DNA of 64,000 bases, taken from Cydia pomonella (taxonomy: Eukaryota > Arthropoda > Insecta > Lepidoptera > Tortricidae). This document shows, in pieces, positions 37,101 to 52,100 of the stretch. The notes below the pieces were generated by a model. It saw only the letters and a list, made by a program, of their open reading frames with translations, was not told where the DNA came from and did no database searches. Position 1 is the stretch's first letter, and the number at the start of each line of letters is the position of its first letter. The position numbers and the translations under genes are program-made. The stretch covers positions 11,532,001 to 11,596,000 of the forward strand of contig NC_084711.1 in the NCBI RefSeq assembly GCF_033807575.1. Direction: 5' to 3'.

Positions 37101-40100
37101 GAAGACAAAAAAAGATTATTAAGATTGGTACAAGATGCTAGTAAACTAAGATTCGCTAAATAGTATTTAAAATTGCAGCTCTATCAATTACCTTTAATGC
37201 AGCCATGATTTTGATCGTGTGTGAATCCTTTAGGACAGAACTTGCAAACTGGATGGTGGTCTTCTACTGAACATGGAGCACCACCGCAAGCGCCTTTACA
37301 AGGGTCTCTGCATTCGAAGTCTCTGCACGCCAAGTTTTGCGGACACCCATTGTCTCGTAAACATATTGATACTGCGGTGTGACAGTCTTCGATACACACG
37401 CAGATAGCGTTGTGCTCCACAACTTCGCATTGTTTTCCCTTTGGACACATGGGTTCCTTTGACGCCAAGCAGGGATTCACACACTTGGAATTCCGACATG
37501 CCGCATTAGAAGGACATTGTTCGTCCCGTGTACATTCTGCATCTTCTGGTGCGCAAGTTAATTCTCCTTTATCATTTAATGCAAATCCATTGCGGCAAAC
37601 GCATACGGGTTCGTGATTTCTAACTTCACACTTTTGGTTTCTACGGCAGTTTTGGTAGTTCAGGCATGGATTTCGGCACTGGCCTGCATCAAAGTCGCAT
37701 GCCAATCGAGGCGGGCAAGACTTAGTTGGAGAACATGTGAATGTAGAGTTTGGCTCTGATGATGGTGTGCAGGCTGGATCAGGCCGACAGGCCACCCGTG
37801 GCTGCCCTACGTAACACTGTGGGCACGAACATTGCGGCTGGTGCGCCACCGACTCACACAGCGCATCCTCACCACACGCGCCGCGAACAGTGCAAGGGTC
37901 CACGCAATGCAAGCTTAGGCAGGCCTTGTCAAGTGGACACTCCTTATCGCTCGTACATTCGATACCTAGGAAGATGTGAAAGAAGGAAGCAAAGTCGAAA
38001 GAGCGGTACCTTCAGCCGCGAAGAGGAAACTTTCTCACGAGACAGTGCATGCTTTTCGAAACTGATAGTTTATGACGAGAGATATGTATATAACGGTATA
38101 TTATAATACAAGCGATATGTACATGAAGCCGAACAAAATGTTACCGACTGTTTGATAATTCAAGCACGAACGGTGAGAATGCTTCCACTAAGACAACATG
38201 TTATAGTAATTACAGGTTTTATCATCCATCCACTTTAACCAAACGTGTGTAGGCTTTCTACTTGGGTGTTAATCTTATCTTTAGTGTAATAATCGAATAT
38301 TTTCTTTACAATCGGGGTATCTAAAGATGTACATATTATACGGAAAGTAAGTTTAAACAAGAATTGTTTTTATTAATTAATGTATGATTCCTCCACATCC
38401 TTTGACACCCAAATTTAAATGCATAAATATTGCCCAAAAACCATTGTATTTACATACGTGGTGTGGGTGATTCTCAACATTATAACATCTTTCAATTTGA
38501 ATGCTAACAAAAAAAAAACACATTTACCTGTTCAGCAGGCAATATTCAAAGATATCAATATTCTAATTTGCTATCTCTCAAGTGAAATACACACTTTTAG
38601 ATTATGTTTTTGGTAGCGAATATCTTTGTCGTGCATTTATACAAGTGATCTTAACTCATGGTTTGTCAATAGGTATTTATTTACTCACTAGTATGGCATT
38701 CAATATCTGCTTGTCCTTCTGTGCCAGGAATACAATGGCAAACAAACTCTGCTCCCTCTCTCAAACATTCTCCGTTGATTCCGCAACCAGTTGTGCGACA
38801 ATCAACCACACTACGCTCTTGAGAACCTGTAAAAGTATTTTAAAGTCATAAAATGTTGTTAGTTTTCCAATTATATTGATTATTTCATAAGTCGATTAGT
38901 AAGTTGAAACTTATTGTAAAACACTTTAGCGCACTGTCATTAATCAAAATTCAATCATAGCTACTGACTTCTATTTATTCCTAATCCTTATTAAACCCAT
39001 CAAACATCATCAGTCTCATCGATGATGATGATTGATTTGCGCCCAGATACTTACATTCTATATTTGGGTCACCATTAGGGTAATTGCGTGGGCAGTAACA
39101 TTGAGCTTCCTTATTATGCCCAATACGACACTGCGCATTCGTCCCACACGCTTTGTAAGCGCAAGGCTCCATAGCACCACAGAAGCACTGTTTTTGTGGG
39201 TCACCAGCGCAATTTGGTGGGCATGTACACTCGTAACTACCTTCTTCGAAATCCCGGCAACGAGCATTTATTCCGCAAGGATTGCGCAAACAGCTACCGG
39301 CTGCTGGCTTAGAACATTCAAATTTAGGGTTTCCTAAATAATTTGGCGGACAAGAGCACTGTGGTGATCTGTTCATTGCACGACAGATTGCATTGATTCC
39401 GCATGCGCCTACGCATACATTTCTACATTTTCCTTCTTCCAGGCACACTTCATCGGCACCACATTCTTCGTCGTGCTGACATTCGTATGCATTACATTCT
39501 CTTAATGGATCACCTGAAAATCCGCTAGGGCAATTACACACGGCTCGATGGTGAGTCGGTAAACAGCCTGCATTTTTCCCACAAGATTTTTCTTGGCAAG
39601 CCGGCTGACAAAGTTTTGCGGAACACAACATGTCATCTCCGCAATCTCTGTCATTGTTGCACCCAGGAATACATGCTCCTTTAACGCATATCTGTCTTTG
39701 AGGACATTTGTTTTTCGATGAGCATAATGATCGACAACCGCCGTCAACACAATTTTCTCCACATAAACAATCCAAATTATCATCGCATAGGGATATACAA
39801 TATCCACTGTCATCACATGGACAATATCCATCACACTGCAATTGTTTTCTTTTACATTCCACTAAAGGATTACCGCTGAAATTTCTGGAGCAACTACATT
39901 GTGCTCGATGATTTAAAACATTGCACTCTGAACAAATGCCGCATAAACCGCTTTCCTTGCATGGATCTAAAACAGAATTAGAGTATGATAGTAGTTAAAA
40001 TCCGGCATAGTTGGTGCCTTAACCTAAGTATCTAATTTTCGATACAGCTAGTATGGCGTCGTTGGTACTTAAGTTGGGTCCCACAATAAAAAAAGAAAAA

Positions 40101-43100
40101 ATATATATTACGGGCAACTTGATTAACCAGGCAGTATATAAGTTGTGGTCGGACATTATGAATGCCCAAGAGCGTCGAGCAATGTGATACATTTATTACT
40201 TTGGCCGGTCTATATTAATAATGCCCGACGACCCGTAGACACACGAATTAAATAAATAAATAAATATTATACGACATTATTACACAAATTGACTAAGTCC
40301 CACAGTAAGCTCAATAAGGCTTGTGTTGAGGGTATCTAGACTACGATATATATAATATATAAATATTTATAAATACTTAAATACATAGAAAACACCCATG
40401 ACTCAGGAACAAATATCCATGCTCATCACACGAATAAATGCCCTTACCAGGATTTGAACCCGGGACCACCAGCTTCGTAGGCAGGGTCACTACCCACTAG
40501 GCCAAACCGGTCGTCAATTGTTGAGATAGCTTGAATTTATCACTTGAATATTTCCCTAGCCGGGCAATGAGATAAAATCCTAACCCAACCCAACCTAAAC
40601 TTTGAACTAGTGTGCTGAATATTCATATATAATTATTCATACTGACCGGTGAAAATGACTAATAATTCAGGTTTATTTACATTGCCCACTTGATGCAGGC
40701 ATTATGCATACAAACCGGTCATTATTCATAGTGACCGCACTTATCAAGTTGCCCGTAATATATATATTAAAATGTTTTGATTTATCTACAGTATGATAGT
40801 ACTTAGTAGTTTATTTAACAAAATATTTACGAATGTGCCATACCTTTACATTGGCCGTTGAAACATGCTTGCGATTCACCGCAAGCGTTATCATCTCTGC
40901 AGCCTTGTTTACAAATTCTGTTTTCACAAATTTGCCCATCGCTACAAGCTTCGTCACTATTGCATACGACTCGGCATATTCCCCGAATGCACTTTTCGTT
41001 AGATAAACATATGACGTCACTGTTGAATAATACATAAAAATATTGACATCCGTTTAATAAGATAATGGTGGCTACTACTTATACTGTTTAACAATTTTAA
41101 TGTGTACGATTCTTAATTCTTACCTTCTACAAGATGGATGACAAGTGTCACCATAACAGCTAAATCCATCTGCACAATTCTTATTTCGATCACAAGGAGT
41201 CATTTCTCTCCTACAAACCGTTCTTGGGTCTCCAACTAATGCTGATGGACAACTACAAACAGGCCGATGATCTTTAGTTGTGCATAAAGCGTTAGAGCCG
41301 CATGTAGCTGGTTCAGTGCAAGGATCACTACATTGTCCTGATATGCACGCAAGATTGTTTGCGCAGTGAGAATCTGTTTTACACCCTGTTACGCACAAGC
41401 GCCCATCACATACTTCGTCGTCAGAGCATTGCTCGTCTGAAGTACACGCGTAACGGCATACCCCGGCGTCACACCGTTCACCCTGCAGGCACTCGGCGCC
41501 GTCAAGCGTACAAGCCGGCCGGCAACGGTCGTCTTCGCACCTCCAACCAGCAGAACAATCTGTATGCATGCGGCATTGTAATGTGGGCGTTCGCACGCAT
41601 CCAATATTGGGTGTCGGGTTTGGTATAAGGCCATCTGGACACGAACAGAGTGCTTTCCTGTCCACTGCAGAGCAAAGTGCATTGGGTCCGCATGGATTTA
41701 TGTTACTGGCACATGGATTTTCACAAAAATTGTTTTTGCAAAATTCGTCAGGACCACAATCTTCATCTTGCCTGCATCCGTATTGACAAGTATTTCCTAA
41801 GCATATGTGTCCTAAGAAGCAGTCATTATCTACTCTGCACGTTACTGAAAAAATAGGTATCATAAGTGAAGAGGTCCTAGAGGTGCCTACACGCAATAAA
41901 AAAATACAAATGTAAGCACTTACATAAACAAGCTCCTTTAGAACACCGTTCATTAAGTGCACATTCTTCATCCACTTTACATCGAGGAACGCACATTGAA
42001 TCGTGACACATGTGACCATTTTCACATTCTCCAGCGCCACCACATAAACGGGGAACTGAAATAATATATTTCATAAAGTTTCATACCTTTCAATTTAACA
42101 ATTATGTATTTCTGTAAGTAATGTTTTTAGTTTTAATTAATATGGATTTCCGCAAAGTAACGCCTGATTCTATTTATCTACTCTGATTAAGATTTTTGCT
42201 TTATTCCTAATCAACAACAAGTACTAAGCACACTAATTTGAAAATACTCATTCACTGTTTCTTATTTAAGCTGGCCGCGTCTAAAGTAAGGTGAGAGTTT
42301 CAGATGTAATTATTTGTATTTATTTACACACACTAATACAACCTCCCCTCTGCCGCCTCTATAATGCATACAAATATGTATGCAATAATACTAAGCTAAT
42401 CATTTTCTGACTGTACATGGTATATGTTATGAATACAAATGGGCCCCTAATCTAGTCTGTGACAGAGAGACAACTACTGAACCCTACACTTAACATAGTC
42501 CGAAATTTTCTTGGCTGGTTTTTTAAAATATAAAACTCACTTCGAACACATTCTACATCTTGATTTCCAGTAAATGCTTGTGGACAGCTACATTCCACCA
42601 CGTGATTTTCAGAGCGACAGATAGCATTCAATCCGCAGCTTTTTTCCACCTGACATGGATCTAAACATTGACCAGTAATACATTTCTCAGATGAACCACA
42701 TTCTTCATCCAAAAGGCAGAGAGCTGCAAACAAATATTTCAAATAAGCGTATTATAATATTTATATATATATTACTGTACTTTAGTTAGATTTATTTTAG
42801 AATATGATTAGATATAGGTATGTTGAAATAACTCAAAATTGTGTTTACCTTTACAAATTCCTTTATGGCAGTACTTGTCATCAGGGCAGTCTGTTTTCCC
42901 TGTGCATGTAATTTCACGAGGGCTACATCCATTTGGAGAACTAGGATTTCCTACATAGCCTGTTTTACATTTACATTGTCCCATATGACGAACGGCAACA
43001 CATTCTGCATTTTTACCGCATTGTACATTTTCACATGCATCTAAAAAATACACCTACTTTAAGTCTGAAAATTTAAATTTTCATTTGTGTTTTGATCATA

Positions 43101-46100
43101 TACCTGACACTTACCTGTACACTTGCTTATAGCACCAGTAACAGTACAGCGAGCGGCAGCTGGGCAGTCTCTATTATATCGGCATTCTTGTGCTTTACGG
43201 CATCCTTCCTCGTAAGCATTGCCGACTGTTCCGGTAGGACATGTGCATAGCGCACTGTTTCGTGTGTTCTTGCATTCAGCTCCACTCCCACAAGTATTAG
43301 ATTCGCACCAATTAATTTCCACGCAAGCTCTGTAAGGATCGCCAGTGTACCCGGGTTGGCAATAACATACACCTTTATGATTTTCAGATGAACATATTGA
43401 ATTGTCTCCGCAGTCGTTACTTATCAGACATGCTATTTTACACATATTCTTATCACACAATTTGTCATCCGTACAGTCATTATTAACATCACATTGTTTT
43501 CTTTTACAACTTTGCCGCGGATCTCCATAATACCCAGCTTTGCATGAGCAAACGGGCTTATGAACTTGACCTAAACAGTTAGCTTGCCGTCCACATGGAT
43601 GTCCATCACATACTTTTACACATTGCGGAATTCCATTTCTGCTTACAGAACATTTTTCATCTTCAGCACAATCATCGTCGGCCATGCATTGAATTTCCTT
43701 TGTGCAAACTCGATTTAAGCAAAATTGAAAATCTGGGCAGGTATTATTAGAGTTGCAGGTTAATCGACATGTTCCTTGAATACAAACTTGATCACTTAAA
43801 CATTCCCTTGAGCTTTTACATAAACCTAAAACAAATAAAACGGGTAAGCAAGTAGGACACGCCGAGTAAAAAACAATGCTTTAGTCCTCAGTTTACATAC
43901 CGACACACAAATTATCGACACATTTAGTGCCAGAAGAACATCTGCTGTCATCAGTGCAGTATTGTATTGGGACGCACCCAAGCACTGGGTCCCCAGTATA
44001 GCCAGGTGAACACGAACAATGTCCAATATGGCTTCTAGAGAGACAATCAGCATTTCTGCCGCAAGCTCGTGGAATACTACAAGAGTTTACACATTTGTAG
44101 TTGACGCATGCTTCTTCTGACGAACAATCTGTATCTTTTGTGCATTCGAATTTAGTGCATTTCTTGTACGGGTCCCCTTGGCTATTAGGCAGGCACTCAC
44201 AAATAACATAATGTGATTCCACGATACACTGCGCATTTTCTCCGCATGGCGAAGATTTTTGGCAGAGGTTGACGCATTGATTGTTAATACACGTAGTTTT
44301 TCCCGAGCAGTCATTATTTGAAAAACAATCGCCAGGTAGTTTGCAAATGCCTTTACTTGTGTCTAATATTGTTCCATTAATGCATCTGCATGCATAAGAT
44401 CCATGTGAATTTTCGCAATCGGAATTTACGGGACAAGGACTGTTCAAGCATTCGTTAATATCCTCACAGGCATTATCATTCAAATGAAAGCCTATTGGAC
44501 AAGTGCACATTGATTTATGATTTATAATTTTACACGTGCCCCCTTGGCATGCAGAATCATCGCATTTATCTGAAAACAATATACAAATCATAAAATTAAT
44601 TTTAAAGGTATCTTTGAAAATCATTGACTTATGGAGATAATAACTAAAACTTACCGGAACATTTGTTACTTCTACTATTGCAATATTTATCACTGGAACA
44701 ATCTGAGCTATCGACGCATTCCACTTTGAAACATCCAATATTTTTGTCTAGTGGATTGCCGAGATATCCTTTTCTACAAGAGCATGCAACTCTATGGTTC
44801 CGTACTGAACATATTGCATTTAACCCGCATGCTTTAGTCTGACAAGGATTCTGGCATTTTCCTCTAATACAAGCAAGTGAGCTGTCACATTGTTCATCTC
44901 GTCTACACTGGTTTGGTAGTAGACATCCAGTTTTATAAGGATCACCGATTGCTCCAGCTGGGCAAATACATTTGAAAGATCCTATTGTGTCTTCACACTG
45001 AGCTGATGGATGGCATGGATTGTCTAAACATTCATTGATATTTATACATTCGTCAATATTTAATTTAAAACCAGGTAAGCAATGGCATGTTGTTGATTCA
45101 CAACGTTGGTTACTAAGGCAATCTGCATCTGATTTGCAGCCGGGTATACATAATCCAGAACTGCAATGTTCTCCATGCAAACAGTTGCTACTGGAGTGAC
45201 AGATTTTGTGGCATTTATTATCGCTGCATTTCTCACCAATCGCGCACCCAGAGTTATCTTGACAAGGCACTTGGCACAAAAATCCAATACACATATGATC
45301 TGGTGGACATTCGGATGTTCTACTGCACGCACTTGGTATTCGTACACAGCCTTGTTGAGGAGAAGGCGTTCCTTCAAATCCGAGTGGACAGTCACATTTT
45401 GTACTGTGATTAATTCTTGAACAAATAGCATTCGGACCACACACTCGTGTTGCAAGACATGGGTTAACACATTTATTGTTTATGCAAGATTCTTCGCTGG
45501 CACAGTCGTCATTAACTCTGCAGCCAACTAAACATTGTCCGCCTACGCATGCTTGTCCAATGCCACATTGAGAATGTTTTGCGCATTGTGTCATGCAAAA
45601 ATTCTTTAGGCATATATCTCCTGTATCGCATTGGCTGGAGTTTTTACAAGCAGTTAAACACTGTCCATTATAACACACATCCCCGTGGCAATGAGCATCA
45701 TTATCACAGGTTAGCAGCTTTTTCTTGCAAGCATTACCGCTTTGGATGCTTTCATAACCTTCGGGACATAAACATATAGCTTTTCTATCTACAATTTTAC
45801 ACAGAGAATTCATACCACATGCTCCGTCACACGGATTTGCACATCGTCCTGCGACGCAGGTTGCTTCTAACGGACAGTCATCATCACCATTAGGACAAGC
45901 ATCCTGAACTCTACATACTCCTGTTTTGTCACTTGTCAATCCAACAGGGCAATTACATGTGTACGATGTAAGATATGGCTCACAGATGGCAGTTGGATGA
46001 CAAGGATTTGGATTGCAGACTTCTATCTTTCTACAATTAACCTCTGGTAGTGGATCCGCTTTATAACCACTTGGGCATTGACAACTTATTTTATGATTTT

Positions 46101-49100
46101 CTGCTATACATACAGCATTATCACCACAAGAATCCTCTGCACATGCATTCATACATGTATGTGTCATACGGTTACACAATTCGTGGGTTAAGCAATCCGT
46201 GTTATATATGCATGGGACTGATTGACATCCTATTTCTAGATCATCGGGATTGCCGGTAAAGGGCCCAGATGGACACTGACATTTTGCAACATGGTTATTG
46301 GTAACGCAGATAGCATTCGGACCGCAAATTTTTTGTTGACAAGCTGATGTACATTTTTTAATAGACCCAACATATTTACAAATCTCATTTTCTCGACATT
46401 GTGCATCATCGACGCATTGGTTTTTATTGATAGGTAAACATCCATCACGGTCATTGGGATTTCCTATAAAACCTGATAAACACTCGCATTGACTTTTATG
46501 GCGTCTAGTTATACATTTTGAATTCTGAGGGCAACTAAATGCCAAACAGTTGTCAGAACATTTCCTTACACCAAGTACATCTTTTAGGCATGACTTGTTG
46601 TCGTCGCAGTCATCATCTTTTTCACAGCTTGGAGTAGATGGTTGCTCACAAATAGACGTTACAGGATTCCAACGGAAATTATCTTTGCAATCACAGCGTG
46701 CACTATTGTCTATCACTCTACACACTTCGTTAGCGCTGCAAGCTATAGTTGCACATAAATCCATACACCTATTCGTAGACCCATCCACTGGCATGCAAAG
46801 TTGCGGCTCTGTGCAGTCGCTGTGTCCATTGCATTCAATTACATTTGGTTCACTATGCTCTAAATAGCAACCAGATTTAACGTCATTTGCTTTGCCCACG
46901 TACCCTTCAGCACATAAACAATGAGCTTGATGATTGGAGCTAACACACAATGAATTAGGTCCACATTGTAACTTACTGCAAGAATCCACGCATTTTCTTA
47001 ATTTTTTTGCTACCTGGAAGCATATTTCATTGTCTTTGCAATCACCATCTGTCATACACTTATTATCGGGAACACATCCGTGTTGCAAGTTGTTGGGATT
47101 TCCTATATATCCGGGTAGACAATGACAAATGCCTTCTTCGCATATAGATTTTGGACCACAAGACATTTTGCGACATGCATCGACACATCTGGATCTTTCA
47201 CATATGTATCCATCTGGGCATGTAGCATTGTGAGTACAAGTGCAGCTGTTGCCTTGGGTACACTTAGAAATGGATACATGTGAACAAAGTTCGTACGGAT
47301 TACCCACATAGTGGCTTTTGCAAATACAACTGAAACTCCCTGGGGTATTGATGCAAATTGCATTCTCAGCACATGGTTTAGAGCTACATTCATCTATATC
47401 AATACATTGTAGATTTGGATTGCCAATATAACCTGGTGGACAGAGGCACTCGACATGTGATCGCGTTTGTTGACAAACAGCGTTCCGACCGCAAGATGCT
47501 TTAGCACAAGTTATTTGTCTTCGAGGGAGACATTTTATATACGGATTTCCTGTATAACCTTTGTTACATTTACAAGCGTTTGAAAGTCCGTAAACGCAAT
47601 GTGCATTATCCCCACATCCTGGTTTGCACGTTGGTGGTGAAATAGCTAAAATATAAAATATTCTGTAGGTGTTATGTAGGTGAAATGGATACGAGAATAT
47701 TATGTACTTACGTAGAATTTAAGAATGAGTATACTTACGTGGCATGCATAGCAAATCAGGGTTTCCGACAAAGAAATCATTACAAACGCATTTTCCACTT
47801 TCTTCATTGCATGAGGCGCCTACTCCGCATACTACGCCTTCACATCGCTGGCGACAACGCCCAGCCACGCAAGACATGGGCTCCTCACACGGCGCGCCCG
47901 GCCCGCACACGTCTCTTCTGCAAAAGCCTCCCGGGAATGGATTCCCTACCATGCCCTCAGGGCACACACATGTTGGCCCTGACTTTGATATAATACATTG
48001 TGCACGAGAAGCGCATGAGAACGAATCGCAACCTGGAAATAGATTTTCATTATTATTAAGGTTTCTATGGATAGGTTGATTATTATTTAAGTATTTTTTT
48101 TTATATTATTATTAAAATTATTATTCACCGGATATGCACTTTCCCCCTTCAGGTTTAGTGTATCCGGGATTGCAGCGACACCATGCTGCGTGATTATCGA
48201 CTTCACAAAACGCATTAGGTCCACAAGAAACACTGCTGCATGGTGATAGGCATGTGCGGTTCAAGCATGATAGCGTGTTCGGACATTCATTGTCTGAGCT
48301 ACAAAGTTGTTTTTGTGTCGGCTCTTCCTCGACGCTGCCTACAACCAAAATGAAAGACCAATTCAAAATTAATATTGTCTGAAAATATATTACCAATGCA
48401 ATAATTATTTGACCATTATAATTTAATGTAGGTAATATGTAATGATTTATACTCACATCCGGTTTTATAAGGATCTCCAATCATATTTTGAGGGCATTCG
48501 CATTGAAAACCACCCTTTTTGTCGTGGCATATCGCACCATATGCACATGGAGCGCTATGACATTCATTTCTGTTAGTGCAACCTGTATATGGATCTCCCT
48601 CGAAACCCGCCATACACATACACCTGGGTGGGTCACTGGGCGTACACTTTGCATTGATTCCACAAGTAAACCTCTCGCATGGACTTTTGCATTTTTGACC
48701 GTCAGTTACGTCTAGATAAAATGGCGGTGGGCAAACACACTTCCCAGGTTCGATACATTTTTCATTAGAAAAGCAATCTGAATCGCTAATACAACGTTTT
48801 TGATTTATGCTGCAATGACCAGTAGTGATGTCTTGGCCATAACCTGGTGGACATTTGCAAATAAAAGAACCCACTGTATTCATACATTCCGCGCCAATTC
48901 CGCACACAGGCTGACCAGCAGTGCATTCGTTTATATCTTCGCATGAACCATCGAGAGTTTGAGAAAATCCGGCAGGGCAGGCACAGTAACTTACTCCGTC
49001 CGAAATAACTATGCACTCGGCACCCTTCCCGCATTTTTTATCTTTTGAGCACCCTGATAGAACGCAATGACCATTTACAACTTTGTATGGTGGCTGGCAT

Positions 49101-52100
49101 TGGCAGTTAATATCATTGCACATTTCACATAGGTTATAAGGGTTACCACTATATTCCGAGGGGCATTTGCACTCATAACTTCCCGGTAGGTTTTTACAGA
49201 TCGCATTTAGACCACAAGGGGAGTGTCCATGTTGAGTGCATTCGTTGATGTCTTCACACAAACCCGTTTCTTTACTTCGAATGTACCCTTGAGAGCAAAT
49301 GCAGACATTTTCTGCATCGTGTAATATACATCGTTCACCGAGAGGACAAGGATTAGTGTCACTGCATTCACTTGGCATTTTGCCTGGCAGGCATCCATCA
49401 ATATAAGGGTCCCCGTGGAAACTGCCAGGACATTCGCATTGGAAGTTACCAGGTAAGTTTTTACACACAGCTCCAGTGCCACATGGATTAGAAAGACACT
49501 CATTTATATCTAGACAACCTCCGAAAGATGACGGGTTTCCAGTGAAGCCACTTCGGCACGTGCACTGAGCCGTTTGGTCTGTCAGTAGGCATTCAGAGTT
49601 GCTCCCGCAATGTAAAGTTTCGCAAGGATCTACAACAGATGAATAAATAGTTATTTACGATCCAAGTGCTGAAAATAAGTAATTCGCAACGAGTGGTGAT
49701 AAATTAAAACACGACTGAAGGGAGTGTTTTACATCGACACATCGAGTTGCGAATTGCCTATTCGCACGTGTATCGTACAACGCTTTACAGTACATATTGT
49801 TCTTTAAAGCCTCGGCATATGCACGTAAAGTGCTCATTTCCGCACCCGTGCGGGAAAGTAGCACCATATGTACTGTAATACTAAATTATGATGCAGATTT
49901 GTATAGGTATGTATTTATGGTTTACAGTCAGAAACAAAAATCTAACGTTAAGCCAAATGATTTTATTATTAAGTTGTATTTGTTTGATATGCATATTTTT
50001 TTTGCTACTGACTGTACGTATTTATTTACTTATAGGCTGATACATATTACTTACGCCTGCATTCATTGCCAACATTAGGATCTGGACACAAACATCTCGA
50101 GTTTTGATCGCATACAGCATTTCCGGGGCATTCATCATTGTTTCTACATAAAAGGATTTCAACACATCGTACTCGTGGATCAGGATCAGGCACTGTGCCT
50201 TCAGCACATTCACAGCTGTATGAACCATCTCGATTAATACATTCTGCGCCAACACCACATGCTCCGTCAGTTTGGCATTCATCGATATCTGTGCACTGTT
50301 TATATGCATTTCCAGTATATCCTTCTGGACACTGGCATGTGAAGCTACCCAATGTATTCGAGCATCTCGCATTTATGCCACAGCGGCCGACAGGTCCAAC
50401 AGAGGTGTCACATTCATTGATATCGATACAACCGGCTGCTATGTCTGTGGGGTCGAAAGTCCACCCATCGTCACATACGCAGTAAGCTTCAGCGCCATCT
50501 GGTTTGCAGTAGGCATGATCTCCGCATTTCACATCATCGCACGGAGCGCGACATTTTACAGTCGGTGGTGACCCTACGAATCCCGTAGCGCACTCACAGT
50601 CGTAAGACCCGAGCGTATTAATACACATAGCATTTTCTCCACAAGTCGATGTTTTTGTAGCACATTCATCAATATCAATGCAAACAGATCCTTTTGCATC
50701 GAATCCCTCTTTACAGAAACATTGTTCTTCTATACATTCGGCGTTATTTGTACAGTCAAAATTTGATTTACATAGAGTATTGACGTCGATCTGAAAGCAT
50801 TTCAATGAATGTTAATAATACTTATGCAATATGAAAGTCTGATCTTTTGAGCTGACCGTGCAAACATAGTGTAACAATTGTGATTTATTTACCTGTTCAC
50901 AGGCAACTTGTGGGTCAGGTTTGGCTCTGTATCCTTGAGGACAGATGCAGTTGTAGCCGGGCGCAGCATTCTCGCAGACGGCGTGCGTGCCACAAGGGCG
51001 TTCCAGCGCTTCACATTCGTCGACGTCATGGCAGCCATGTGGCGCGCGCGCGTCGCCAGTGTACTCCGGTTCGCACGCGCACACGTAACTGCCCACCGTG
51101 TTGGTACACACGGCGTGGTCGCCGCACACCTTCTTGCTACTCTTACATTCATCCACGTCTGGTGTAAAAAACAACTCACGTCTAAATTACATCTACCGCC
51201 GGCGCACCTCATCTAAAGACATACGCACGCAATAGGAACTCCAACGGCCACTACGAAGTCTACGAAGAACAAGAAACAGGAGAACAGGCGACTGAGCATA
51301 AAACAGTGTTAGAGAAGTCAACGAAAGTCGTGAAGTAGAAACTGGAAGGAAGAAGTTTTGTCTAATAAAATAAAATATTTCACGAACAAGGATCCGTCAA
51401 TGCCTCTTGTCGCCAACATAAAACTCATTATAGCTACAAAAGTCTTCGGACGGTTGTAATTCGATCGCCGATGTGAATGCACCAACTAGCTGAAAATTGG
51501 TTCGTTACATTTGTCGATAAATGTTTCGAATGAAGTGATAATTAGTAAAAGCGTGAAGCTACCGCGCGTCCGGATGCGGTAGTGTTCAGCGCGATTCGTT
51601 ACACGCGACCAGTTACAATACCACAAAGCGTTAGACCACACAGTAGTAGAGTAGGTTAGCGATTCACTTGAGGCATTTTGGTTGCTCACCAGTGCATCCT
51701 ACGTCTGGGTTGCCTTGGAAACCAGGCGGGCAGACGCAGCGGTAAGCGCCGGGTAGATTCTGGCATAGAGCTCCGCGACCGCACTGGGCGCGTGCGCATG
51801 CGTCCAATTCCTGGCAGGCAACGCGAGGATCACCCTCGCTGCCGGGGGGACAACTGCACTCGAACCCGCCTTCCACGTTTCTGCACGTCGCACCTGCGCC
51901 GCATGCCGACCCGCTTGCGCACTCATCCACGTCCACGCACTAGTCCGATAAAGAGAACTCAATGACATGCATGTTATAATTTTATATAGAAGTACGCTAT
52001 AGCTAGGCTAATTGTTTCTATAATGAGATACCTACCAAGGTACTAATCACAGATATATGTATTATACATATTCATCGATATCTTATTAGGTACAAATCTT

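Noticed and set aside
46050..49034. Overlapping open frames on both strands over exons 10-13.
   Set aside because: Shadows of the dumpy reading frame; only the annotated frame has EGF Cys spacing and matching splice phases.
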